64,000 bases of DNA from positions 3,081,001 through 3,145,000 of the forward strand of contig BSDZ01000013.1 in assembly GCA_030268105.1 (NCBI GenBank), in the 5' to 3' direction. Below the pieces are notes generated by a model that searched no databases, was not told the DNA's origin, and saw only the letters and a list, made by a program, of their open reading frames with translations. How positions within the stretch are numbered: position 1 is the first letter of the stretch; each line of letters opens with the position of its first letter. Made by a program: the position numbers and the translations under genes. This stretch comes from Volvox africanus (Eukaryota > Chlorophyta > Chlorophyceae > Chlamydomonadales > Volvocaceae). Positions 33,001-43,717 of the stretch are shown one piece after another.

Positions 33001-35076
33001 GATATATCTTACCCCACAATTCCGCAGCCGATGTGGTTTCAGAGCTGGAGACCCTGAAGCGGCAGAAAGGCTGGAAGATGGGTCTGTCGCTTTCAGGTGG
33101 GTGATGAGTTGAGGAACAAGCGCCTTCTACGAAGTGAAGTCTACTTGTAATCGAATGTAGAGCGTATCTGGACACTCAAGCTCAGTAATCGTAGACATCC
33201 GTTTCAGAACCCTGCTTTTGATTCGCTGCACGCTATGCGCCTTAAATACGTTCCCTGGGCAGCGGGGGAGGGAGAAGGGAGGGCTCCTGGTGGTTTCGGG
33301 CAATTAGGGAGCAGGGGGCCAGTGTCTGGACTAACTTATCTAGAATATTTGGGTCCCTGATTCGCCGGTGTTAGGACGTGCGTGGCAATATTTCGGCAAA
33401 TGGAGGATGAGCAATGCAAGGGTGCCGACCCGCGTAACCAATCATGGGCAGAATCCCAACTTCCGTTTTGTTGACGTCGGTCCTCATGTCCCGCTTGATA
33501 CCCTACGCGCACGCCTTGCCATCCCTGCCCGTCAGGCGTGCAGCAGCCTGTGACCCTGAGTAAGGCCATGGGGGTGCGCATGTCCGACGGCGTTCCGCTG
33601 TTCGATTGCGTGCAGGCCACCTTCAATCTCCTGGAGCCCTCCGCAGGTACGTGTGTTCTGAGGCTATGAAGAGCGGAGGCGCAAGAAGAGGGTCCGTCCG
33701 TCCGTCCATTCGTCCGTCCGTCCATCCGTCCGTCCGTTTGTGCGTGAATTCTAATACCTGGCGTAAGTCTGCGTGCGCTTGTGTTTATGTGTCTGTCCAG
33801 GGCTTGTTGTTCCCATCGTAATCCCGTCATCTGACTAGACTTCTGTCACCCGTGTTCCGGTTTCGGAGCTCGAGATCCTGTTCCAGATCGCATTCCGTAT
33901 CGAGAGACTTCCTGCTCGTCCCTTCCTTCACCGAATCCGAATCCGTAAGTTCATTGTCGTTCCGAAGACATCTCCCATCCCTCTCCCATCTCCCGGCCGC
34001 TGTCCCGCCACCCGGGATGAATCCCGGCTATCTCACGGGGCGGCGACCTGCAGGCGGTGCCCTGGCAGAGGCGGCTGCGGCCGGCATGTCGGTGATTGTC
34101 AAGGAGGCGCTCGCCAACGGGCGCCTCACACTTCGTAATACGAATTCTGCCTTCGCGCCGAAATTGGCATTGTTGCAACGTACGGCGGACAAGGTACGGT
34201 ACGCAGCTCGCCACAATACGACACATCATAATCAAGCAGGGTGGCGTTGTCATGATGACTGGGGTAACTATTTTCTGTCCCCACCAGGTGTGAATCTTAT
34301 GAACTCTCTCTGCCATGGTTTGCACCGCTTGTCGTCCTGAGCAGTACGGCACCACTGTGGATGCGTTGTCGCTGGCGGCGGTCATCGTGCAACCCTTCCG
34401 CCCCATGGTTCTCTCCGGGGCAGCTACGGTAGAGCAGCTCGTGTCAAACGCGGCGGCACTGGAGCTGGCTGGTCGGTTGGAGGTGCGTGGGGCGGTTGGG
34501 GCGGCATCGGGCCCGGGTGATTATTTCTGGCAGGAGGGCCTTATTAGGGCGGGAATTGTGAGGTCGTTCAGTGACTTCCGGATTATACAGGAGAAGGGAA
34601 GTTCCTGGGAGGGGAGGAATTCCCAACTCCTTTTGAACATGACACGTTATCAACTACCACAATATCCTTTCACAGCCCTGCTCTGTTGAGCAATAAACTC
34701 GTGGTTTAACACTCCAGCTCCTCCTGTAACGAGGAAGCATTGTAAGGTGTTGAATGTATGGGTTATGACGTCCTGGTGGGGTTGAGGCAACGTGTGTGTG
34801 TTAGGGTTCAGCTTGCATGGTAAAATGAACGACAGGGATCAGCGTTATGTCCTTCTTCTTCTTCTTCTCATCATCGTAGAGTCTTCCTCCTCAACAGATC
34901 AGAAGGGTCGGCTGTTGCCGGCTGTGACCCTGGTCCCAATCAGTCCGTCCCTCGCCGGCCTTGGCTGGCTTATACCTTTGCCTCCCCAGGCATCCGATGT
35001 GGCGGAGCTGGTCGCGGAGCTGGCGGAATCGCCGGAGCAGTACTGGGCGGAGAGGTCAGCACTGGCGTGGAACTAG
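30036..35076 (+). CDS. aldo/keto reductase
   Basis: Ten exons: 30036-30072, 30292-30393, 30781-30850, 31595-31730, 32226-32376, 33028-33096, 33536-33646, 34054-34193, 34345-34482 and 34990-35076; phases 1, 1, 2, 0, 1, 1, 1, 0 and 0 all agree, giving 346 aa. The N-terminus MPLLGLGLAALGRPGYINLG is the first strand region. The catalytic tetrad of the family is visible: Asp and Tyr in RYFDAARSYG, Lys in VVGSKWGYYYTADW and His in LALYQIHS. NGRLTLRNTNSAF is followed by the late cofactor-side region VQPFRPMVLSGAATVEQLVSN. It is an NAD(P)H-dependent oxidoreductase of the aldose/L-galactose dehydrogenase-like group; the substrate cannot be told. The 12-codon first exon is supported only by phase and could be replaced by a start at the ATG at 30315. 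Intron 5 holds a 10-bp minisatellite, and intron 7 a GTCC tetranucleotide repeat. Confidence 0.9.
32451..32690. repeat. 10-bp minisatellite TATGYGTCAG
   Basis: About 22 contiguous 10-bp units (TATGTGTCAG and TATGCGTCAG, with a few TATACATCAG or TATGTGACAG variants) within intron 5 of the aldo/keto reductase. There are no stop codons on the plus strand through the array, so a retained intron would be translated for some distance. Confidence 0.95.
33691..33738. repeat. (GTCC)n microsatellite
   Basis: Interrupted GTCC/ATCC tetranucleotide array in intron 7 of the aldo/keto reductase. Confidence 0.9.
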
Positions 35077-35201
35077 TAAGAGCGGTTCTGGTGTGGAACC
35101 ACGACGGCGACGATTGCTGGAACGGGCGGTGGGGCAGGTATCGGTGAACGAGATGCTCTTGCTAAGGGGGTCGCCACTGGGTCTACGTGCACATCCAGGA
35201 A

Positions 35202-35276
35202 GGATGGAGGACGAGGAGGATGGAGGACGAGGAGGATGGAGGACGAGGAGGATGGAGGACGAGGAGGATGGAGGGT
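35202..35276. repeat. 16-bp tandem repeat
   Basis: Four and a half copies of ggatggaggacgagga, about 125 bases after the aldo/keto reductase stop, presumably in its 3' UTR. Confidence 0.9.
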
Positions 35277-35323
35277 GGTTGGAAGTTAAGCCGCCGCGAT
35301 CTTGCCATGCATGGGAGCGTATA

Positions 35324-35328
35324 TGTAA
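35324..35328 (+). terminator. candidate polyadenylation signal of the aldo/keto reductase
   Basis: TGTAA followed by A, about 250 bases after the stop codon at 35076. Confidence 0.45.
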
Positions 35329-37030
35329 AAAGTACGGAGGGTTTCATCCAGTGTGGCTCCCCTCAAATGCCGTCAGACTGACGCCTCCGGTAGTCTGAAT
35401 TTAGCTGCAGACTTCCTAAAGCTTCAAGCGCCGCTACCAAAGGCAGCACATAAGCTGTGTGTTGTGGTGGGCATTGGGGCTTCCGTAGCGATGCTGTGCA
35501 GCTTATAGGGGACTGCAGGGGCGCGACGGGCACATGGGGTTTGGAGCAGCGCCTGTCGTACGAGGAGCACCAAAAACAAATTAGACATGAGCGTTGTTTT
35601 CAGTCTTAAATGAATTGTTGTGGACGAGGCAGTGAAGCACCTTTCCGTTGTTGGCCTAACAAGGGCGTCTGGAAGTGAAGGAGCGAAGGCTGTTTTGGGT
35701 CGCGAGGCTTGCTATCTTGCATCAGAGATGGTGAAATTGAGTGCGACGCGACGAGATGGCCACGAATTGGACTGCTGCTTCCACTGGTCTGCGCTCCATT
35801 TAGCCCTGGATCTTTGGAAGGTGCACTTGAAACCTCAATCGCTCATCCAAGGGCATGAGCAATATATACTCTACTGTAGGCGAAGGGACCACGACGTTCC
35901 CGCAGTTACAGTCAGGCACAAGTAGGTGGGCTCCAGTCCTCGGTAACTGCTCTCCTCTGTAAATTCTTTCGGCTGCGATACCAAGGTCACTTTGGTCCAC
36001 AGTACATAAGGAGTTGAAGGTGAGCTGCGGACTGGGCTGGGGACTGATGTGGCATGGTGCATCATGTGTCAACAAACCTTTAGCCAACGCCCGTGCAGTG
36101 CGTCCAAGAGCTTAGGATTGCAAACCATTATTGCCTTAACAAATCCGCCATGCACTATTATGCACAACCGTTAGTTGTAGGACAGTACGAGCGGAAGTCT
36201 GTTGCCGGCCCAACATTCAACATCGCAGGGAGACCAAACTTCCCCCAAACATACCCTTGGTCGCGGGGGCCCCTTATAGCTCACCCTACCGGGTAGACGG
36301 GGCCGCTTTATACACACTTGACACTCCCATCCCCAATCACAGTGCGTGCATCATCCGGCATTGCACCTTGTACCTTAATTCCAGGATTATCCGTAAGCTT
36401 CTGCAGGCCCCTCCAACCTCCACGCGCGTCTAGGATGCCGCTCCTCCCAAATTCCCTAGCACCGCTCGAATCAAGGGACCCAAGCCAACCCAGTGGCCGC
36501 CTCCGCCGCTACCTGCTTGCCTTTTATAAGCCATATGCCATGTGAGGTAAGCCCAAGGTCCGCATGTTCTCCCGTTGCTCGTCATGATTTGTCGGCTGGC
36601 CCCCACACATATACGTACACGCCTCCCTAACCAAGGCGAAGTGAAGCAACTGACAGGGAAGTACCATCCAGACCCCAAAAGACCGAACGCGCAGAGCGGC
36701 ACCTGCACGTTCGGAGGACTATCCGCTGTACGTGACCTGCCGGAGTAGCGGCTTGCCCTTCCCCATCATCGATTCAGTGGGATGAGCCCTATCAGACAGA
36801 CACCAGCACACAACAGGCACTTCACGCACGCACGATAGTCGGCGCGGAGAGTGAGGCTACAGTTCAACACACGCCCGATAGCCACTCTGCTGGCATGTTA
36901 TCCCGGTGAAACCCCTTTGGGACTCAAAATATGAAATGCTCAGTTTAACAGTCCAGTACCCAGCCGTCCTCTGCGTACCAAGGTCTTACAACTGTCAATA
37001 CCTTGTCCTCAGCCTCCGGACGTCCCTGCC
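35329..37030. other. convergent intergenic region, no gene seen
   Basis: Only short frames without GC3 bias or recognisable domain. Contains the 3' flank of the 2,4-dienoyl-CoA reductase gene at its right end. Confidence 0.45.
36986..36990 (-). terminator. candidate polyadenylation signal of DECR2
   Basis: TGTAA on the minus strand, 41 bases after the stop at 37031. Confidence 0.45.
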
Positions 37031-39429
37031 TCAGAGTTTGCTAGTGGTGGGCTTCCCCGCCCCGGCCCCCGCCAGCCCTATGGCCCTGCTCTTCCCCTCC
37101 ACTCCCCTGGACGCCTTGGAAACACCGCTTCGCTCCACCAGCTGCGGCCGCCACATCCACGAGGCGCCGTCCACCACCAGCGTGTCACCTGAGGGGAACA
37201 GGTTGGGAATCGGCCAGGGCGTGCGGGAAGAAGGGAGCCGGTTTAGGGGGGGACGGGTGCACGGGCCACTTGATCTTCCGTCATGAGCATGACCAACACA
37301 CAATGACCTTGACGCCCACTGCTGGATCAAATTTTCAAAGAACGGGGTCAATGGACATGTGGATACTGCGAAACCCAGAATCACCCGCTCAAGGAGGCGG
37401 GGGGTGAGGAAACAGCAGAGCACCACGGCGTGGAGCAAAGGGAGGAGGCGTGTGGTGCCCATCCCATCCAACACCCGCCACACACGGTAACCACGTGCAG
37501 ACCCAAATCAACCCGGACAGGCATTTCGCACCAGACACGAAGGCCGCCGCCGGAGATGCCAGGAATACTACCGCCATGGCAATATCAAACTTGCGGCCCA
37601 TCTGGTTTCGGAGCGGAATGGTGCTCTGTACCATCTCCTTGGCGCCTGGGGCGAGCTTTGCCATGCCTAACAACCGGACGGAGCAGTGCGAGGGGGGGGG
37701 GAAGAGAGGAGCAGGGAAAAATATGACGCGGGAGTGTGTCCAGTTGGTCAAGAGGGATTGGCCTTTAGGACATGTGGGAGACCCTAAATGGCTCAGCCGG
37801 AAAGTCAGTCATGTTGTTTCTCCTACCGGAATACGTCCCCAAGCTCTCTTTGGCAACCGGCTGTGTATCCGCAACGGATACAATTCAACGGCCATCCGCC
37901 AATCGCCGTCCTGTGTTTCCTTTCATTAAAATCAACCAATTTTTCCAATGTCCTTGTCCTCCATACCAATAGCCACGCATTATCCCAGCCACCTACCGCC
38001 ACAGCCATTATTCAGGCTCATATAAGATCCCCCAGTTGGTATCGTTGCTCAGCTCACTCCTCACTCTTACGCGACATACCCACTTACCCGCCGTCCCCTC
38101 GATGGGCCCCGGTGCGACTCCGTTAACCCGCACCCCGAACTCTCCCCACTCCAGTGCCAGGCTACGCGTGATACTGTCCACGGCTGCCTTGGCGGCCGAC
38201 GCATGGGCCTGCCACCAAGTGGCACCGTATTGCAACGTGGCGGAGATGTTCACGACAGCGGCACCGTGTGGGCAACGCGACGCCTTAAGCGCAGGGAAGG
38301 CGGCGCGGCTCATATTGAAGGTGCCAAGTGCGTCGATCTCCATGACTGGTGGAAGGCCCGGGGTGAGAAGATGTGGTGGGGCGGGACAGGATAAGCTCGC
38401 AATCATTGAGGTCAAACAGGACAAGACAGAACAAGCGGAGCGGACTCGCGAAATACTTAATGCATGGATTGGTAGGAATGGCTGCATGGATTGCGGTAAA
38501 GCCCGCACCCGTCTTAAATCCGTTCGGGGATAGCTCCTCCGCCGTGGCGAGGAAGTTGCCTGCCGCGCAATTGACCAACACATCCAGACCCGGACCCCAT
38601 CGCTGTTCCAAAGAGGCAATCCAAGCCTCACACGACGCCGCAGATCGCACATCACCCTGCACACATAGCACAGTGGTCACCTCACTTAGATCTTGGCGAA
38701 TGTAAGGGGGAAAATGACAATTGTGGTGGACATGGATTACGGTTCACAGATTGTTTCGCCCACACGGTGTTTGGTTCCCAGGGTTGTATAGGTGACTGTG
38801 ACTAAAGCAAGCATTCTCATACAAACCTCAGCTTGGTCAAAACCTCTCATCCAGAGCCCGAACCACCTGTAGCCCGATAGCAGTGATGCCGTCCGCGCCT
38901 AGCGCCGCTACTGCCGTGTCCAACACATCCTGTCGCCGGCCGGAGATAGCCACACGTGCGCCATGGATACCTGAGCACAGGGACCAAGAACGATTGCGGG
39001 ATTTGGACAATGAACGATGGAGATGCAGTTGGGAAGCACAACCGTGAAGCGGAACGCGTAAGTGTACTGCGACCGCAACGCCAAAGATGGTCTAGAACAA
39101 ACCATGGATTGTAGGTTTTTAGAATGGGTCCTGCGTGCCTGATGATATGCTCGCCGTGTGCCAATCTTCACCTGGAACTTTTTGGCAGTTCGGCGGTTGC
39201 TCCCCTGGACCCGAATCACGCGACAGGCTCTGGGACGGGCACAACCGCCGCACTGCCCTCACCTAGCTGCCGCGCTATCTCGAGACCAATTCCCGAGCTC
39301 CCGCCAGTTACCAGAGCCACCTGGGATGGCTTCAGTAGGTCAGCGGAACGGTTGCACGTCCAACTCGCAACAAGGTTGTATCATTCCTACCCTATTCTTG
39401 AGAATATCAGACTTGAAAGGCGACTCCAT
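37031..39429 (-). CDS. DECR2: peroxisomal 2,4-dienoyl-CoA reductase
   Basis: Seven minus-strand exons: 39429-39391, 39320-39263, 38970-38867, 38656-38509, 38345-38088, 37666-37532 and 37188-37031; phases 0, 1, 0, 1, 1 and 1 agree; 299 aa. It begins MESPFKSDILKNRVALVTGG. Short-chain dehydrogenase features are TGGSSGIG (cofactor loop), VAISGRRQDVL, LVNCAAGNFLA, TVMEIDALGTFNMSRAAFP, VVNISATLQYGA, HASAAKAAVDSITRSLALEWG and VNGVAPGPIEGTAG. The usual Tyr of YxxxK is absent (the Lys is preceded by HASAA), which is typical of the DECR2 family and separates it from other SDRs. The protein ends in the type 1 peroxisomal targeting signal SKL. It reduces 2,4-dienoyl-CoA with NADPH during beta-oxidation of unsaturated fatty acids in the peroxisome. 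Confidence 0.95.
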
Positions 39430-39761
39430 GGTGATTGCGAGCAAAAAATTCGAGTTTCAACCAAACCTAATGTCGTTATGACAAGTCAGCAAGGTGTTCA
39501 ACAAGAAGGTAGCCAAGTGGCTGAATGTAGGACTAGCGTATCGAGAGACTTACAACAGTCTGAAATGGAAAATATACTTCGGACTGCCGAGGCTCAAAAG
39601 GCTTCCTGCTGTGCTGTGCTGGACAGGTACGGCAACCCCAGGAACGAAATTTTCATGCGCTTTGTGCACACAACTAAATGAGCTAAACAGCAGAAAGCTC
39701 ACACCATTCGGTGGCGGCTTCTGTTTGTTCCGTAAGAGAAGCAGTCACATCCGGCGTTAAT

Positions 39762-40890
39762 ATGTCACTTCGCTGCGGGAAGAAACGCAAGTTAGTTGTA
39801 GACCATGAGGCTGAGAAAAGTATCTATGGAAGTTTTGTTTCCGCTGCCAACGCCGTCAGCACACTCTACTCCCAGGCTGTCCAACAGCAAAGGCGCGCGT
39901 CGGCCCAAGCGTCCCGGCAGGCGCTGGTGCGTTCTTTAATTTGCCTGTGATTTGGACGTGTTCCAGGGATTCTTGTCCTTGATACTCTTTTGGCGACTGG
40001 TAATGGGGTTGGTCGCTTCTTGGCACTCAGTATATGCAATATCCTGAAACGCGCCTCGTATTTTTCATTCAGGAGCGGGTTGTAACTTTTCTGATTTCCC
40101 AAAACCCCGGCTCGGAGATGGTCTCCAAGGCAGTCCTTCTTAACTTCCTGCAGCAGGAGTACGAGGTGTGTTTTCCCTTAATTTAACAGTTAAGCAGGTT
40201 AGGATATTTGTTTTGACACGATTGCCAGTGCGCAAGGACAGGACCGAGAAGCAGGGTTTTGCAGATTTGTCCTGGAGTGGCGAAATATCGCTTATTGCTC
40301 GCCTTTCTGGATTCATGTAGAGTATCGAGGGCGGTGAGCACCTGCCGCACGTCTTCCCGGCGCCGCAACTCTCCGTCGCCGGACCAGGTGTGTTGCGCAA
40401 ACTGGATCCTTCCTACCCCTTTGCGAAAGGATCCCGTAGATACCCAAATATTCTATTTCTATTTGCGTGCCCGCGTTAGGTTATACTGCACCTTAACTGA
40501 TGGCTTATTATTCGGTTGACTAAAACACAACTTGCGGTCCTTCTGACGAAGAGTCACGGCGGCCTGTCCAAATGTCGAACCCCGCTGGCGAAAAGGTTCC
40601 TGGAAGCCTGAAACCCAACCGCTGACCCATGGCATGCAGGTCCAATTGTTGGCGAGTTGCAGTCAGATCATCCCGGGTGCAGCAAGTCCATGCGCGGTAT
40701 TAGCGTGGGGTACTACGGTGCTTCAGGAGTAAGCCCAGCTCGCCGGCAACATAGTGGTGGCGTCGACGGTATGGATTCGTCCGATAACCCCATGCAGCAG
40801 CTGGCGGACCCGCAGCCGCCCGCACAGCAAGAGCTCCATGGATTTTGCCCCATCCCCAGTGGACAGGCGTTTCCGCCGCAAATGGGGTAG
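39762..40890 (+). CDS. small conserved protein of unknown function
   Basis: Four exons 39762-39926, 40073-40165, 40321-40387 and 40640-40890, phases 0, 0 and 1; 191 aa. The N-terminal half is helical and amphipathic: EKSIYGSFVSAANAVSTLYS, AVQQQRRASAQASRQAL, then RVVTFLISQN and KAVLLNFLQQEYE. The second half is Gly/Pro/Ser-rich and ends HGFCPIPSGQAFPPQMG. The pattern of 'insert into a small cell, cluster of Gln/Arg before a short helix bundle' recalls small plant proteins distantly related to HAPSTR1/C16orf72, but this is a weak impression. No signal peptide or membrane segment. It starts 332 bp from the divergent DECR2 gene, so the two may share control elements (39430-39761). Confidence 0.65.
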
Positions 40891-41759
40891 CACCAGGAGT
40901 GTTGAGGGATGCAAATAGGGATAAGAAATTTAGGGATAAGGGCAGTGATTAGCGGTAGGCGGGTGGTTTGGCGTAGATGGAGACGTTGATGACGGTATCA
41001 TCTCAACGAAGTTTCTTGCATTATGGAACTTGTTTGGAACGGGTTATTGATGCTTTGATCGACGGATATGCGTAGTGCTGTATTTTCCGCGGTCCTGCAG
41101 GTGGTGTCGCAGCTGTCAGCAATGCAGCAATGGCCACGTTTTCACATTGCTCCAGCAGCAAGCCGTGTGACCTTAAGGGCGGATTACGCAGGCGCATAAC
41201 CTAACAATCCTGCAGCATCAGCAGCAGGATTTTTGTCTTGCACCGTAGCATTTGGTTAGTTTGCGGCTAATAACTTTTGGGCAAATCGGGTAACCATTTC
41301 ATGTCTTGCGTTTACTAGTCAAGCATGTGGCTGTGTTACCAGTCTTCGCAAAAACTGGGTATGAGCACGGATTTTCATTGGCATGTTAGATTCGGGAATT
41401 ACATTCAGATGTTTAAGGCTGTCGTATAATGCATGCTGCAAACGGGTCACAGGCCTTAATGAGTATTGATGGAGGCTGCTCGGGAAAGGTGGAAGAGGAG
41501 AACAGAAGCTACTGAGACAGTTACATATGTAAATTTCGCATGGTCCAATCATACATGCTTTGCGCGAAAACATGGTTAGTGTTGCATGGTGGTTAAATTT
41601 AAACGCCTACGAATTATGGTCTGCATGACATTGTGACTGCTCCCTAACTAGAGTCACTCGGCTCAACGCTTTACATCCCTTATGAGCATAAAAACTCATA
41701 ATATGTCTAGGTTATCAGTTCCGATCTCGTGATACCTCTCCGTAATGCCACTGCAGCTC
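40891..41759. other. convergent intergenic region
   Basis: No exon recognised. Contains TTACA at 41671-41675, a minus-strand TGTAA that probably serves the left ATP9 gene. Confidence 0.45.
41671..41675 (-). terminator. candidate polyadenylation signal of the left ATP9 gene
   Basis: TGTAA on the minus strand, 85 bases after the stop at 41760. Confidence 0.45.
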
Positions 41760-42556
41760 TTAAGCGAACAGAATGAGGAAGACGACCAGCAGCGAGAACA
41801 GCGCAATAGACTCCGTCAGGGCGAAGCCCAGGAGCGCGTAGCCCACCAGCTGCTTGGCGATGTTGGGGTTACGCGCGGCGCCGTTGATGAGGGAGCCGAA
41901 CATAACACCCAGGCCCGCACCCACACCCGCCAGAGCAATAGTCGCGCAGCCGGCGCCCACCATCTTAGATGCAGCCAATACGCTCATGGCACGCTCCTGA
42001 ACCACCGAGTTCGGCAGCACAGCCTGCTTGTGCAGCGACAAGGGGCTCACGGCCTGAGCGCGGATCCCGCTTGCGATGGAGCTGGAGCTACTGAGCATAA
42101 TAGGAACCTGCGTGGCAGGCGTTATCGCCGTTTCGATAGTGCGACAGTTCCCTCCATCACACCGTCACAAACGGCACATACACACTATAAGCAATCCTAC
42201 CTGCATCACAGCTGACGGCTTGGCTGCAATGATCTGCATTCATATACGGTCATAATCGGACGTTATTACTCAAGGGTGTCGGCACGTGTGTTGCGTGCAG
42301 TGAGGTCTGCAAACAAAATCTCATACACAAACTTGCCGCGCAACGCATACGCACCTTGTCAGAGCTTGTCGTAGCGTTCGCAACTGCTGGTGCATTTTGG
42401 GGACGGCCAGGTAAGCAAACCTCAAAGTGATGGGCCGACTACCGGAACTATTAAAACAAACCCACCGATAGCCATGCTTTGGGTTGCCAGACCACGCGCA
42501 AGCTGGCCATTGATACCACGGATGAATAGGTTAGCAGAAGTTTTTTGCAGCGACAT
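41760..42556 (-). CDS. ATP9: mitochondrial ATP synthase subunit c (left copy)
   Basis: Minus-strand exons 42556-42466 (91 nt), 42386-42355 (32 nt), 42233-42201 (33 nt) and 42107-41760 (348 nt), identical in length and phase (1, 0, 0) to the right copy; 167 aa. The presequence begins [20 protein letters not shown] and is Arg/Ser-rich, as expected for mitochondrial import. The mature part has helix 1 ([19 protein letters not shown]), the polar loop ARNP and helix 2 with the proton-carrying Glu in [10 protein letters not shown]. It forms the membrane c-ring of F1Fo-ATP synthase. A nuclear location for this gene is characteristic of chlamydomonadalean algae. Only the presequence and introns differ from the right copy; the last exon is nearly identical. 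Confidence 0.95.
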
Positions 42557-42922
42557 CGTCACGCCGGCAGAATGCAACTGATCAGGACTGAATTATTATG
42601 CCGGCGAGCGACTGCTGTTAACTGCTGCCTTCGAAAAAGGAATGGTAAATAGTTTACATTGTTCTGTAACAGGACAGTTGTTGACACTTGCTCCTATTCA
42701 TGGGCACCCTCCTGGAGCCTCGCGATTGGGACGTAAAAATGTAAGAACTGCAATACATTATGGCTTCCTACACCTGTAATCTCAGGCACAGCTAAGTTTT
42801 CAGCCCAGAGCGGAAACGTGAGTTCCTTAGAGCACCGCCAAAGGACGGTCTTGCAAGTCATCTCCGGAACGAAACACACCCAACACGTGCGCCCGGCATT
42901 TTCATCGCAATGCAGAGTGAAA
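42557..42922. promoter_or_regulatory. bidirectional 5' region between the ATP9 genes
   Basis: 366 bp separate the two divergent ATP9 start codons, so both promoters and 5' UTRs must lie here. No TATA element or inverted symmetry was recognised. Confidence 0.55.
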
Positions 42923-43717
42923 ATGTCGTCCCAGAAGGCTATTCAGCTGTCCCTTGGGGCTGCCCGCTCGCTGAGCACGGGCCTGGCGCGCCTGCAGGCC
43001 GCCTCTGCCCAGGGTGAGTTCAAGTTCTTAGCTCTTGGAACATGCTATTCAGCCGATCTGCGATTACAGGAGCTTATTGTTTTATTTCTTTTTCGATGTA
43101 GGCATGCTGGTTGCGAGCCAGGGTGCGGCTCAGGTGCGTGATGGTGGAAAATTGGAAGTGTTGTAGATAGCCGCCCTCGTTGAACATATAGATGAGCGCG
43201 TTGATTTTTATTAACTAGATCAGCGTTGCTTATCTAGCCCGGTCATCCATATTCTGATTCGTAGGTGTCTGAGAAGCCTGTGATGGTCGCCGCGCAGGTG
43301 AGTTTAGCTGTGTCCTACGGCTTCAAATGTGTTGATGTTTCTTACCGTGGTGTTTCCTATTGACTGCAGGCTCCTATCCTGGGTGCCACCCCCAGCTCCA
43401 TCGCAAGCGGGATCCGCGCTCAGGCCGTGAGCCCCTTGTCGCTGCACAAGCAGGCTGTGCTGCCGAACTCGGTGGTTCAGGAGCGTGCCATGAGCGTACT
43501 GGCTGCATCTAAGATGGTGGGCGCCGGCTGCGCGACTATTGCTCTGGCGGGTGTGGGTGCGGGCCTGGGTGTTATGTTCGGCTCCCTCATCAACGGCGCC
43601 GCGCGTAACCCCAACATCGCCAAGCAGCTGGTGGGCTACGCGCTCCTGGGCTTCGCCCTGACGGAGTCTATTGCGCTGTTCTCGCTGCTGGTCGTCTTCC
43701 TCATTCTGTTCGCTTAA
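42923..43717 (+). CDS. ATP9: mitochondrial ATP synthase subunit c (right copy)
   Basis: Exons 42923-43013, 43102-43133, 43265-43297 and 43370-43717, lengths 91, 32, 33 and 348 nt, phases 1, 0 and 0; 167 aa. The presequence starts [20 protein letters not shown] and continues [18 protein letters not shown]. The cleavage site is likely just before or within [16 protein letters not shown]. The mature c subunit contains both transmembrane helices, the ARNP loop and the essential Glu in [10 protein letters not shown]. From about position 43394 to the stop the DNA matches the left copy except for one silent Leu codon (CTG here, TTG there), while the first three exons and all introns are diverged. 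Confidence 0.95.

Noticed and set aside
36430..36708. 92-codon minus-strand frame
   Set aside because: No domain, no consistent splice partners with DECR2, whose stop and polyadenylation signal lie to the right of it.
41745..42215. Open frame antisense to the left ATP9 gene, with an identical antisense frame over the right copy
   Set aside because: Shadow of the conserved ATP9 coding strand; its apparent conservation comes only from the near-identical last exons.
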